A stretch of 64,000 nt of DNA from positions 248,001 through 312,000 of the forward strand of contig SKCR01051205.1 of assembly GCA_019454045.1 (NCBI GenBank), given 5' to 3'. The stretch comes from Zanthoxylum bungeanum (lineage: Eukaryota > Streptophyta > Magnoliopsida > Sapindales > Rutaceae). Below, in pieces: positions 23,278 through 34,689 of the stretch (positions are counted from its first letter, which is position 1; every line of letters starts with the position of its first letter). A program made the position numbers and the translations under genes. Below the pieces are notes generated by a model. The model was not told the origin of the DNA and made no database searches. It worked only from the letters and a program-made list of their open reading frames with translations.

Positions 23278-25619
23278 TAAATTAAGCATGAAATATTTTA
23301 GGGTTCTTAATCTTAATTTGGGTATTTTTTATTTGAGCATGATTTGATCAAATTGTTTGTTTGAGTATGCTTAATATTGATAACTTAGATTTATGTATGA
23401 TCAATTTGATGAAAAATTAATTGGATTAATTTTCCCCAAAAATGTTGGCTTGGCCGAATACGTAAGGACCCTGTAGGTCATGGTGATTTTCATTTTTAAA
23501 GCCATTGGATGTTGTTTTTAGAATGTTTGGATATATTGATTTGTGATTTAATTGGATTGAAATCAAAATCGGATATAAAAGTCCATTATTGCCGTGAGCT
23601 TATAAGCATGTTGGGATTGATTTTGCTTCAATAATGTTGGACATGTATTGATTAATTAAAGCATGATTAATTAGTGTAATTGGTGTTTTGGAAATATTAA
23701 TTTAACTAATTAATTATGGCTAATACACTTTAATTAAATAATTGTGATATTTGGAATATTGTGATTAAATTAATTAGGCTTAATTTGGAATTGGGCTAAA
23801 AATATTTTATTTGGGCTTAATGGGCTTGGTTGGGCCAAGTATGGTTTAGGATAATTGGTTGGATCCAATTGGGCCTAAAATCATTTCCATAAAGTCCAAA
23901 TATAATAAATGGGCCTTTAAATAATTAATTGGGCCTAATGGGCCAAAATTAATTTTGTGGCAAAGGGTAATTCCTTGTTGGGCTTTGGTTGCCAAAGTCC
24001 ATGCCTTAATAAATTAATTGAAAGCCCATTGGACTTTAATTAAATTGACATTAGATGTTATTTGAGCTTTTGAGACCCATTAAGATTAGATTTAGAATCT
24101 AAGTCGTAAAGGCACATTAAAAGTGTAATTATTTAATTTGGAATTAAATATAGAATTAGTATTGAATACAAATTAAATTAGATTTAAATTTAGTTCAATA
24201 TAATTCAAGAATTTGTACTTTGAGTACTTATTATTAAACGAGTTGGACTCGCGCAAATCAAATCGTTGTTTGAACATTGGATGATCACTTAATTCAAAGA
24301 TTAATTAATTGGATTAGATTGATTGAATAACATGCTTTGTGTGAATACATGGATGTGATGTATGAATAATGTATATCGGATGGATATTAGATGGGTGAGG
24401 GTAATTTTGGAAATTGTTGTAATAAATTTAGAATTTATTAAATTAGACCTGCGTGTCCAGCCTTTATCTCTCGATTCTTTGTAATTCTCTTCTCACATAT
24501 TCCCCTCAATGTAAATGAGGTTTCTTTAGAAGTATTATGTAATTGGGTAGAAGTTAGAATAGTGCTAGCTGGGGAGAGAAAATTGAGTGATTTGTTCTAG
24601 GAACAATTTGTGAGATATCCATCCGCATATCATTATTAATTTATTTACCGCGCCTTATTATGCTTTTAGAATGCATGCTTAAGGGTGTATGATGAGACCT
24701 AATCAAAGATAATAAATTGGTTGCCAATTTACGCGAAAAAACCCTTAACAAATATTAAGCGGTTTCCTTCCATTGAGTGATTCATTCTCAAGATCCTAGA
24801 TTGGCATTGGTTTGTTGGCCAAAGTCAAGACCTTTGTCCATCGCGGATGTGTTTGAATCATGAAGGCTTTGTTCCATATTGTACGCCTTGGGCAAGTTGT
24901 GATTTGTTGGCCAAAGTCAATGTCACTTCTTGTTCATCGGCCTCGATTACGAAGCTTTCCATTGTCAATGGTTCATGCTTAACTAGAATCATTAAGCTTG
25001 TTGAGCCAAAGCCAAGGCTTAGTTGATTTAGAGGAAAAATGTTAGGGAATATATCGGATATATTGGCATATATTGGATATATGTTTAGGACTTGGAAGTC
25101 CACCTACTGGATCTAGGAATTGGATGAGATCCAATTGATCTTAGAGATCTACCTAGTTAAATATCATACACCTTGTTGGCCAAAGTCAAGGTTGTGTGTT
25201 ATTTAACGGGATCCTATCCTACTAGGAAACTAGGTTTCACGAGTACTCCACAGAGGGTTAGAGGCTCGTCGAAAAATAGTGGGAGGCAAGTATTAAATTT
25301 GCAATTTCGTTTAGATACTTGTCAATACGCGCTCATTTCAATTTTTCGTCATTAAAAGTTTTTTAAATATATTAGTTGGACTAATATTCAATTGTTGTTT
25401 TAATTAAACAGTTGGATTGTATTCAAACTACTTCATTTATAGTTGATTATATAATTGGATTATAGTAATCAATATATTTGAATTTAACCAATCAAATAAT
25501 AGTTTATTATATAGTTAGACTATAATAATCATTATATTTGATTGTACCCGAAATCATTGATTTGATAGTTGGACTAGTGGAATCAAGATAACTGAAAGAT
25601 TAACGTTTAAAACATAATC
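23278..25619 (+). other. Long non-coding leader of copia C
   Basis: About 2.3 kb without coding similarity separates the primer site from gag-like sequence. Part of it (23790-24010) is rich in TGGGCY words such as TTGGGCCTAATGGGCC, which resemble plant site II/TCP-binding elements. A later part (24805-25190) has four copies of a TTGTTGGCCAAAGTC motif. The short antisense ORF at 24858-25103 has no recognisable similarity and is not called. Confidence 0.6.
24805..25190 (+). repeat. Four spaced copies of TTGTTGGCCAAAGTCAAG in the leader of C
   Basis: Copies lie near 24808, 24905, 25003 (TTGAGCCAAAGCCAAGGC) and 25172, spaced about 97, 98 and 169 bases. The intervening sequences are unrelated. 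The core GCCAAAG and the spacing resemble the array in the A1 leader (1384-1684). Confidence 0.7.
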
Positions 25620-26580
25620 CGAGTGAAAATGTCTTTAAGCGGCTTCAATTTTCAGATTGGGAATAAATCTCAGGATAGTCCTGAGAACCGAGAAGCTACT
25701 TTATTTGATAGAGTGGCATCTCGGGCCTAAGCCCGGAGTTGAGCAAATAGTGGAGCATGAGCTTTGGAAGACTCATGGTGATGATAAATTTAGTGCTCAA
25801 TCCGTTATGCTTGCCGCAAAGACTCCTTAATTTCTTCGTCAGAACTAAGGATTAGATCTTTATAGTATGATATTGAAATTGAAGGATCTTCATAGATCTA
25901 TTCTTAGATCTTATTGCTAATTGCAAAAGTAAACTTTTGGAGAGTTGATGGCTATGCTCAAGGAGGCAGAGCCATAGCTTCTAAAAGGGGCAAAGGCAAA
26001 ATCACCACAGTCTTCTAGGAAGACAAATGACATATCCCAAGATGTCTACCTAAAATATGGCAAACGGGGTCACTGAAGCGTGATTACCGTATGGACAAAG
26101 CATACATGAAGGAAGTGAAGGCGGGGCAAGGCTCCGGCTTCAATTATGTTTGTCATAAACATGTTCACTATTAGTTTCAAAATTGGATTTTTTGATACTA
26201 GATGTAGTACATAAATATGTACTGATATGCAGTATCTGCTGATGAGCAGGATACTGGCTTCAGATGAGATCCACCTATGAGTCGAAAACGGGACGAGAGT
26301 CGCTATTTTAACCGTAGAAACCTAAGTTTTGGAACTGCCATTGGGGCATGTACTTAAATTAAGAAACTGTTATAATGTACCTAGTTTGACTAGAAACATT
26401 ATCTCTATATCTAAGTTTAACTCGTTGCGAGTATACCTTTATATTCTAGAACACTAAGTGTTTTGTTTATAAAGATGATATTGAGATAAACACATGGATG
26501 TGAATAAGAGTATTTATATTTTGAATATAAACAAATCTCAAACATATAACATGACAAACAAATAGCTCAAACTGTATTAA
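25620..26580 (+). pseudogene. gag and protease remnants of copia C
   Basis: The gag reading is broken everywhere. A nucleocapsid knuckle is recognisable near 26040-26090 (KYGKRGH followed by a stop, then KRDYR) with cysteines lost. Around 26180 the protease start reads IGFFDTRCST followed by a stop (consensus WxxDTGCS), so the D-T-G signature has become D-T-R. No functional product is possible. Confidence 0.6.
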
Positions 26581-27560
26581 TCAGATGAGACTTATTTGTG
26601 GCAATTTTGTCTGGGACACATTAACAAGACTCGTATATCCACACTTTCGAATATTGGGTACTAGGACGGATTTGATTCTAATTCAAATGATGTCTACGAA
26701 TCTAGTTTATTGGGCAAAGTGCCTAAAATACCTTTTACTTGGTAAAAGTGCAAATGCCACCGATCTGTTAGCCCTCGTTCATTGTGACGTAAGTGGGCCC
26801 ATGTCTAGCTAGGCTAGAGGTGGACATGAATACTTCGTAACCTTTACGGATGTGGCATCGCGTTATGGTTATGTGTATCTTATGAAACACAAGTCAGGAA
26901 CTTTTGAGTAATTCAAAGAGTTTCGACACGAAGTAAGAAGACAGACCGGTAAAAGTATTAAAACATTACGGTCGGACCGTGATGGAAAATAGTTAAACAT
27001 ATAAGTTTTTCGATTACTTGAAAGAGTATGGTATTCTTTCACAATGGACTCCTCCCGTAACACCTCAATTTAACGGTGTGTCCGAACAGAGAAACTGAAC
27101 TTTGTTGGACATGGTAAGGTTAATGATGAGTCGCTCTGAGCTGCCAATTTCCTTATGAGGATATACATTAAACAGTGCAATACTTATTTTGAATAAGGTT
27201 CCATGAAAAATCTGTTAGACAGACTTCATATTAGATATGAACATGAAAGAAACTAGGTTTCTCATTCCTGAAGATCTGAGAATGTTGGGCATATGTTTGG
27301 AAGATACCAAACTAGAACCCAAAATCGGATAAGTGCATATTTATAGGTTGTCCTAGGAAAACCAAAGTATAGTACTTATACAACTCACAAGAGCAATATA
27401 ATTGTTGCTCTCCATGCGGTTTTCCTAAGAGGAATACCTATATGCAGTGGTAAGTGGGAGGAAAGTAAAACTCGATGAAAATTGGAGTAATAACTGTTCC
27501 AGGTACCGATTCTTTAACGGAACACAAACAGTTCATCAGGGATGAAACTGTACCACAATC
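26581..27560 (+). pseudogene. GAG-pre-integrase and integrase remnants of copia C
   Basis: TYLWQFCLGHINKTRISTL identifies the pre-integrase domain (26589 on). Integrase words follow in shifting frames: LVHCDVSGPMS with the first catalytic Asp, then GGHEYFVTFTDVASRYGYVY, an LRSDRDGK-like second motif and an NGVSEQRN-like third motif near 27075. Stops occur every few dozen codons. Confidence 0.7.
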
Positions 27561-27639
27561 TTCAAATACATAAGAACCGCGCAAGTCGGAGAGAGTCATA
27601 AAACAACCTGGAGGTATGGGTTTCTGATCTCACCTCGTA

Positions 27640-28470
27640 AAGATGTCAATCTTATTGAGGAACACGAACCGACTACGTATGAAGAAGTGATACAAGGTAT
27701 CGACTCCCTATTATGGCAAAGTGCCATGATGTCCGAAATGGATTCCATGTATACCAACCAAGTTTGGATACTGGTTGATGTACCGGAAGGCATTGTGCCT
27801 ATTGGTACTATATGAGTCTTCAAGGAAGACATACATGGATGGCAACATACAAACATACAAATCTAGGCTTGTGGCGAAAATGGTATTGTCATCAACATGG
27901 TGTCGATTACGACGAAACGTTTTATCCATTGTCATTATTAAATCCATTTGGATAATGCTTGCTAATGCTGCATGTTTCATTTATGAAATATGGCAGCTGA
28001 ACTTCAAAAACGCTTTCCTTAAACGGAAACCTTTTGGAGGATGTTTACAACATCCTGACGGTTTTTTCGTACCAAAACATACAAACTAGGTTTGCAAGTT
28101 AAATCGATCTATTTATGGATTGAAACAAGCATTACGTTCTTGGAACTAACGTTTTGATAAGATCATAATGGTATATGATTTAATTCAAAACGAATATAAT
28201 TCTTGTGTATATAAGAAGGATAGTGGCAGCGCACTGACAATGATTGTCCTATATAATGATGACATATCATTTCTTGGAAATGACATTCCCATAATACAAT
28301 TGGTGAAAGCTTGGCTTTCATGAAATTCACCGTAGAATACTTTGGAGAGGCAACCTTTATTCTAGGAATAAGGATCTACTGGGATAGATCTAAAAGTTGT
28401 TGGCACTCTCCGAGAACTCGTACATTGAAAAGATGTATGTGACCTGGTGTCTCATAGGATTTGAGCATAT
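27640..28470 (+). pseudogene. Reverse transcriptase remnant of copia C
   Basis: Copia RT order is recognisable: SAMMSEMDSMYTNQVW, PEGIVPIGT, YEIWQL.FKNAFL, RSIYGLKQALRSWN and a catalytic motif changed to YNDD (near 28252). It is interrupted by numerous stops and indels. Confidence 0.75.
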
Positions 28471-28479
28471 GGAGTCACA

Positions 28480-29025
28480 ATCAGGCCAATCTAAGTGATA
28501 GTCACTGGATTGATGTTAAAAACATCCTTAAGTATCTTAGATGATCTAAGGATGCTTTCTTAAGCTATGGAGGAGGAGAACTTGAAGTGACTGGGTTCAC
28601 CATTGCAAGTTTCCAAACCGAAAAAAACGATTATAAGTCGTAATAAGGGTACTATATAGTTTGAATAACGGAACAGTGAGCTGAAAATCATCCAAGCAAG
28701 ATATTGTTGCCGAATAAACAACAAAAGCAGAATATTGATGCAGCTGAGGCAGCAAAAGAAGCAATTTTGGATCCGTAAAATTCCTAATTAGATTAGGAGT
28801 AGTTTTGTTAGCAGCTGAGCTAGGCTACAACACAGGCTAAAGAATTAATGGTCTTATCAATGATCCAAGTATATACTTCAACAATCTCCCACGTGGCGAT
28901 GTGATGATCGAATAAATTGCATTAGATGATAACAATGCAAATCCGCTGACGAAAGCTGTTTCTCAACAGAAGTTTGAGCGACCCGTACATAGTTCAGGTG
29001 TAGAACACTTGAGTGATTGGCTATA
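28480..29025 (+). pseudogene. RNase H remnant of copia C
   Basis: VKNILKYLR, TGFTIASFQ, TISRNKGTI and a PLTKAVSQQKFERP-like C-terminus can be read in broken frames, ending shortly before the polypurine tract. Catalytic residues are largely lost. Confidence 0.65.
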
Positions 29026-29027
29026 GG

Positions 29028-29040
29028 CCAAGTGGGAGAT
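29028..29040 (+). other. Polypurine tract of copia C
   Basis: CCAAGTGGGAGAT immediately precedes TATTGGACAATT, the 3' LTR start. Confidence 0.8.
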
Positions 29041-30919
29041 TATTGGACAATTATGACCCATAGCATCACTATTTGTAAAGAACATGGCGTTTTTGTACAA
29101 ATTAACTATGTGACAAAGGAAATTGCTCTTTTATCATTTGTAATTAGATTACCAAGATATATAAATGATAAAAGTCCATATGATTAGTACCGGATTAATA
29201 CGATATGAGACAATATTAATCCACTAAGGTTTAATCATTAAATATCCCTAGTCGTAGTATTATCGAGACTAGACATCGATAATGCGGAATAGACTAGTAT
29301 TGCACTTGTGTGCGTTGTGGGAGCATAACGGCATAGTTCTCATATATTTAAGTATTGGATACTTATGTAAGTGTGATAGGAGGTTGTGTTTACCGATGGT
29401 ATGGGAACAGCTTCGCTTTGGATAGACCCATCAGAATCCCATTGGTAGTATGACTATGTGTCTATGGGAATCCGAATCAGGGTATGTGTATTTGGTCTTA
29501 ACCTGAGACTTGCATCGCTAATACTTGCGACAATCAGTATACTTTGGTTTTGGTCGTCCGGGGCTTTAACAGGTTCTGTATACGCCTCTTCTGGGTATAC
29601 TGAGAATCGTGGTGTATTGGGTGTGATGTCAAGATGGAAGTATCACTTCAGTCATATGGAGATGATGATCACGCAGGATACGGAACTAGTACTCTTTAGT
29701 ACTGCAGTCATCGGGATAATATGACTAGGTCATGATTATCCAATCATAAAGACTAGTTACCAGAGATCCGATATATGCTTCGTACGGGGCAGACACAATT
29801 CCAGCCTCAGGCCTAGCATGTGACATTCAATACAGGATCGCTATACGCAATACTATGTATACTACGTCTGACATAGATTATATATTCCTAAAAGAATATT
29901 TCTGGAGAATTGGGTAGGCACAGTTTTGCTAGAAGCCAACCATGTATGTAAATCGGTAAGAACGTAGTACCGGGTACGCACGTGTTCGGATAATCCGACG
30001 ATCGGATTTACTGCCAACATATCCATGGATCTCATGGGTTCGCTTCCGAAGATTCACCGATGACGTATGACTCGAACATAATTAATCTTAGATTAATTGG
30101 AAGAGAGAAAATTAATCTAGGATTAATTACGAAGAATTTTATCTGGGATAAAATTCAATTGATAGAGAGAGAACGATTATTTTGGAATTAATCGATAAAA
30201 TAATATATTCGATATATTAAATGAAATAGATTCATAACGGAATTAAAATTAGATTTTAATTCGGGCGAACGAATTAATTTAGAATTAATTCGCGAGCGAA
30301 TTTAATAGTAATTTGCTAGCCATAATTATTTAATTAAGTCCAATGGAAAATTCGTTAATTCGGAATTAACGAACCCGAGCCCGGAATGTGTTTGCGGGCC
30401 CACTCGAATTTTGAATTAAAGTGGGGCCCACACTTGTCACATCACCTAGTCAACTTTATCACTTTTTGTTGATAGACGTTTGTGGGATTTTGATGGTTGC
30501 TGTTTCTTACACAAGCATTATTAAAACTGATGTGAAAGTGACATATATCAATTTTTTTAAGTTTGGTAATTGATATTTCTTTTGATTTTCATCAAAATCC
30601 CACAAACTTCTATCAACAAAAGTTGATAAAGTTGACTAGGTGATGTGACAACTTCAAAATCTTGCAAGCTAGCACTTCACAAGGAGTCATTCAAAGGTGT
30701 TAGGGACACTAACCCTTGAGTTTGGAATTCAAGAATAAGCTTGGAAGCTCAACATACATCAAATGAGAAGCTTGGAGCAACTACACAAAAGGTTGGAAAT
30801 TTTTGTTATCTCCTTCATTCATTCAACCGAGCATTGTAAGTATTTTCTTCTACTTTACTTTGCGTATTCACATGATTTAATACTTAATTGATCCTATGTT
30901 GTTCTTAGAGAACCCAACA
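29041..30919 (+). mobile_element. 3' LTR of copia C, rearranged near its 3' end
   Basis: It matches 21329-23263 with scattered substitutions. Near 30590 a block of the ordinary LTR (the part with TCTCTCCATGGCCGAATTTG in the 5' copy) is replaced by an inverted copy of 30436-30494. The first base pair has decayed from TG to TA. Confidence 0.9.
30436..30649. repeat. ~60-bp inverted duplication inside the C 3' LTR
   Basis: GTCACATCACCTAGTCAACT...TTTTGATG (30436-30494) is repeated as its reverse complement at 30590-30649, separated by 95 bases. The 5' LTR has only the forward copy. The inverted copy preserves bases of the 5' LTR version (ACTTCTATCAAC) that have changed in the forward copy here. 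Confidence 0.88.
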
Positions 30920-31272
30920 ATTTTTGCATATCTTCGTGTTCCAGGTTAACAAACTGATTTATTACACATATATAAGAGAATCAATTCATCATTATAGTAA
31001 TATTGTGTGGAATCACAACCCTAGATATTTGTGTCTTTTGTTTATTTTCCTTAGTATTTTATTTTGTGTATTTATTTATTTTATTTTTTAGCAAATCCAC
31101 ATTCAACCAACCAATCAAGCAATCATTACATTCTCCATTTAATTAGATACTTGTAAATAGATAGAATCAACATTTAATAACAATAATAGAAATTAAGTCC
31201 TCATGTGATCGATATTTTTATACTACTTGAGCGATACGTGCGCTTACGTTACATGTGTGATTTCACTGATCA
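30920..31272 (+). mobile_element. 3' LTR of element B, right part
   Basis: Continues the LTR broken at 21328, from TTTTTGCATATCTTCGTGTTCC to TTTCACTGATCA, and is followed by AGAAT, the right target-site copy. Confidence 0.9.
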
Positions 31273-32090
31273 AGAATCATCTGTTACACTCTCACTGCAT
31301 CTTTTCTGACTCTTTATGACGTAGATAGTCTAATGTCATAATTAGACTCAAAACTAATCTGACCCTAATGGTTGCGGACTTTATTCTCCATTATTAAGAA
31401 ACTCGTGCTTAATATCTCAAAGATAATAAATAACATGTTTCAAGACACATCTTATGGTCCAGAGGGTATCAAAATAACTCGTAATAATTACGATTAAATT
31501 GATATCTCTAATCGCACTTAATATAGTATCATTATGCCATCATCCTATGATGCATAAGATTGACTAGACATTCTAATCAGTTTCTCTTTCGACAGAGGAA
31601 TCATCATTTACGAAAGATGAATATTATATATTATAGACATATTAACTGTCAAACAGTTATACTAACTGTCACACAGATAGTCTCTTTTTATCCTTTATTA
31701 GATCATATCTAATGTACGACTAATGGGAGCATCTCTCAAGTCTCTTAGTTTTATATCATATATAAAATTTTATATCGTATATAATAGAGACCACTCCCAC
31801 TGCTTTCATGAATAATGTCATTATGATGTAAAACACTAGAAAGAAATTTGTACGCTCTCATTAACCCTTCTATCTCGTATGTATTCTTCATGCTTTGATA
31901 AAATCAGACAATCTCACTGATATCAAAATTAGAAAACACAAATTTCCAGAAAGCTCATCTGAGTCTACAATAGGCTCTATAAGCTAATATGCCAAATTGT
32001 AATCTTAGCATAATACAAATTCTAAGGCCATTCCAGAATGTACTCTTCGATCAAAGAAATCACAATTGATCTCTTATCTGAAGAAGTCAT
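31273..32090. other. Unassigned AT-rich stretch between elements B and B'
   Basis: It follows the B target-site copy, so its left part should be the original continuation of the DNA at 14181 (D LTR or its flank). No ORF, LTR end or known motif is seen. The right edge at 32091 is an LTR end of B'. It contains short palindromes such as TATCATATATAAAATTTTATAT near 31750. Confidence 0.4.
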
Positions 32091-32330
32091 TGATCGGTGG
32101 TAAACACACACATTACGCAAGCGTACGTATCGCTCAAGTAGTATAAAATGTATCGATCCCATGAGGACTTAATACCTAAGCTATTAATTTATGACGTTAA
32201 ATGTTTACAAATATCTAATAGATTGATTGTTGATTGGATGGTGATTTTAAACTAAAACAAGTAATTAAAATAGTTCGAATGTAAATTAAAGGAAAATTCA
32301 ATATTATAAAACTATCTAGGGTTGTGAATA
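32091..32330 (-). mobile_element. 3'-terminal fragment of a B-family LTR
   Basis: TGATCGGTGG...CGCTCAAGTAG...CGATCC parallels 32565-32810 and the reverse complement of 15750-15987. The join to gag-like sequence falls at about 32330, where both sides share a CACAACCC-like word. Confidence 0.75.
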
Positions 32331-32539
32331 ATTTCTTCTTGGCCTTCTCTCCTTTCCTTTCTCAATTGTCTGATGGTTCTTTCAATTTTTGGGTCACGCG
32401 GTCGGATTTCAAAACTTTTGATTCATCTCATGTACTGTGTGAGAACCTGAAACATGAGAAAACAAAAACAATAAGTAAAAAGAAAATTAGATACAAGTAA
32501 ATGTATATAACCCCAAAACTAATAGCGAAAGATAAATAA
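32331..32539 (-). pseudogene. Leader and first codons of an Athila/Tat-type gag (B')
   Basis: The minus strand after the PBS passes a pyrimidine-rich leader and then encodes PKIERTIRQLRKERRE (about 32405 to 32345), a phrase typical of the start of Tat/Athila gag. It is cut off by the join to the LTR fragment. Element B lacks this part of gag, so B' represents the fuller family. Confidence 0.6.
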
Positions 32540-32558
32540 GTCCTCGGCAACGGCGCCA
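32540..32558 (-). other. Primer-binding site of B' (Asp-tRNA type)
   Basis: The minus strand reads TGGCGCCGTTGCCGAGGAC, one mismatch from the Athila/Tat consensus, six bases after the LTR end. Confidence 0.9.
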
Positions 32559-33432
32559 AAAACTTGACCGGTGCGTAATCACACGCGTATAACGCAAGCA
32601 CACGTATCGTTCAAGTAGTATAAAAAGTATCGATCCCACGAGGACTTAATACATAGGCTATTAATTTGTGAAGCTAAATATTTACAAGTATCTAATGGAT
32701 TGGTTGTTTTGATTTGATGGTGACTTTAAAATTAAAACAAGTAAATAAAAAGGTGCGAAAATAGGTTGAGGAAAATTCAAATTTATAAAATTATATAGGG
32801 TTGTGATTTCTTCCAATATCTTTTTAAAGATGATGTGGTTATTTCATGCTTGTGTAATATATTGGTTTACTAACCTAGAACACGAAATTCTGCAAAAGCC
32901 TATATCGATGGTCGGATGCAAATACCCAGTGTAACCCAATTAATCATATGTCTTTGTCAACCAAGTTACCTGAATTCATTAAGACTAAGTTCCAATTGTG
33001 GTTACCCCCGCCCGACAGGTATATGTCTATCTATAAGGAAATCTATTAAAGGGTTATCTATACTCAAGGAAGATCGTGGGCTATTAAGTCTAAGGCTGAA
33101 ACCTTAAATTCCTTCATCAAGTTTATTTTAAGTTACCAGATCAATCTTATTAGTGGCCAGTTAAGAAGACGCATTAAGCTTAAGACTTAATAAGTAAACC
33201 TTTATATTACCCAAACTATAAAATAACCTTTTATAAACCGGTGATATTGGAATTCATCACAACCCCAGATAACGGGCTTAGATACGACACATTTTTACAA
33301 CTAGTAAAAGCTTAAAAATAAAATACATAAAGTAAAATGCTGAGAAGTAAATGCTGGAAATTAAAAAGGAAAAAGTACAATAAAAGAAAATGATGGGGTT
33401 AGAGGATCCACTTCTATTACCACTATTTTAGA

Positions 33433-34215
33433 TAGGGGTGGGCGCGGTTCGGTTTGGTTCGGTTTTTGCTAAAAACCGAACTAAATCATATTTTACGGTC
33501 CGGTTTTTTTACCTCTCAAACCAAACCATAAAATAATGGTTTGGTTCGGATTGAAAATTTTTTAAACCAGCGGTTTACGGATTGGTTCGGTTCGATTTAT
33601 GGATTATTCTACTTTAAAAAAAAAATCATCCACTTAAGTGAAGACAGAAAAAAACTAGTCTAGCAAACAAATAGTATGAAGTGCTACGGTATAAGCTGTG
33701 ACTCCAGAGAAAACATGCACTCAATAGAGGATTGATAAATGAGGCACAATTAATTCTTGTGTTTTTTAAAAATTACCTCGAATAATGATGCTACCATCAT
33801 TCTAATTAAGAGACAAATCCAACAGCTTACTTTCAAGAATAAACCATAAAACATAAAATTTAAGAATAAAATTATTAACAAATAAATTTAAGAATAAAAG
33901 TATTAACAAAAAAATATATTAACAAAAAAATTAAGAATAAAAGTATTAACACACTAATAAAAAAACATAAAGTAAAATTAAAAGAAAAATGCAAATCTTT
34001 TTATAAAAATATATAATTTTTTAATTATAACGGTTCGGTTCGGTTCGGTTTAACAGGTGCGGTTCGGTTTAGCATCTGAACCGAACCATAAACCGTTTGG
34101 GGTGGGCCAATCCGAACTGCAAACCAAACCATTAGAAAAAAAAATCGTAAATTCGGTCCGGTTTGGTTCGGTTTGCGGTTTGGTTCGATTTGGTCAGTTT
34201 TTTTGCCCACCCCTA
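33433..34215. mobile_element. Non-autonomous hAT-like DNA transposon, 783 bp, with 8-bp TSD
   Basis: The ends are perfect inverted repeats TAGGGGTGGGC / GCCCACCCCTA. The flanks are ATTTTAGA at 33425-33432 and again at 34216-34223, an exact 8-bp duplication as made by hAT transposases. Both subterminal regions are packed with GGTTCGG or its complement, reminiscent of transposase-binding arrays; the middle is AT-rich and non-coding. The short ORFs (34025-34239) are just the GGTTCGG repeats. Confidence 0.92.
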
Positions 34216-34689
34216 ATTTTAGATATCTCCTTAATGTAATATATTAACTTGTGTGATATTACAACCAGCCATATAGGCGGTATCCTGATTAAGTCAAATT
34301 AATAATTAATTACCAACCGACCAACCAGGCGGTATCCATGCTTAGTCAGGTTAAAACCAATTTATAATTAATTACCAACCGGCCAATATAGCGGTATCCT
34401 CATTAAGTCAGGTTTTAAATAGTTATTCTATTATAATTAAGGGAGATTAATCTAAATAGCAAATAATAAAAGCTTTACATTTTACCCCAGAATGGGGGAG
34501 TTACCTCCTCATAACTGAAAAGTAAAACCTGAAAAATTAAAGAAATGTAAGTATTGTGCGTAAAAGTAAATAAAAATTAATTACAGTGTTGAAATTAAAC
34601 AAACAAGATACAATCTTCTTAGTATTCTTAAGGAATTACACAGAAGAAGATATGGATCTGAAATGGAAAATTCGGCCTGAATTTATAGG

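Larger units (their letters stand above)
21329..30919 (+). mobile_element. Ty1/copia element C, decayed, inserted in the 3' LTR of B
   Basis: Two LTRs (21329-23263 and 29041-30919) begin TGTTGGACAATTATGACC and TATTGGACAATTATGACC and end GAGAACCCAACA. A TGGTATCAGAGCC primer site follows the first and AAGTGGGAGAT precedes the second. The flanks GCTTT (21324-21328) and ATTTT (30920-30924) agree at three of five positions, and both differences are transitions, so this is a plausible but decayed duplication. The 5.8-kb interior has about 2.3 kb of non-coding leader, then gag-pol with many stops. Confidence 0.9.
14182..31272 (+). mobile_element. Non-autonomous Ty3/gypsy-type LTR retrotransposon B carrying a LOG-like gene, split by copia C
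   Basis: The LTRs start TGATGAGCGG and end GATCA, and an Asp-tRNA type PBS follows the first. The flanks are AAAAT (14177-14181) and AGAAT (31273-31277), a target-site duplication with one transition. Removing copia C (21329-30919) leaves about 7.5 kb: two LTRs of about 1.8 kb and 3.8 kb of internal DNA. The interior holds a decayed gag-like reading (16186-17410) and a LOG-family gene body (17940-18584). No protease, RT, RNase H or integrase can be found, so movement required proteins supplied by relatives such as the Tat/Athila-like family of B'. Confidence 0.85.

Noticed and set aside
24858..25103. 81-codon minus-strand ORF in the leader of copia C
   Set aside because: It covers the spaced GCCAAAG motifs, lacks recognisable domains, and its sequence reflects those repeats.
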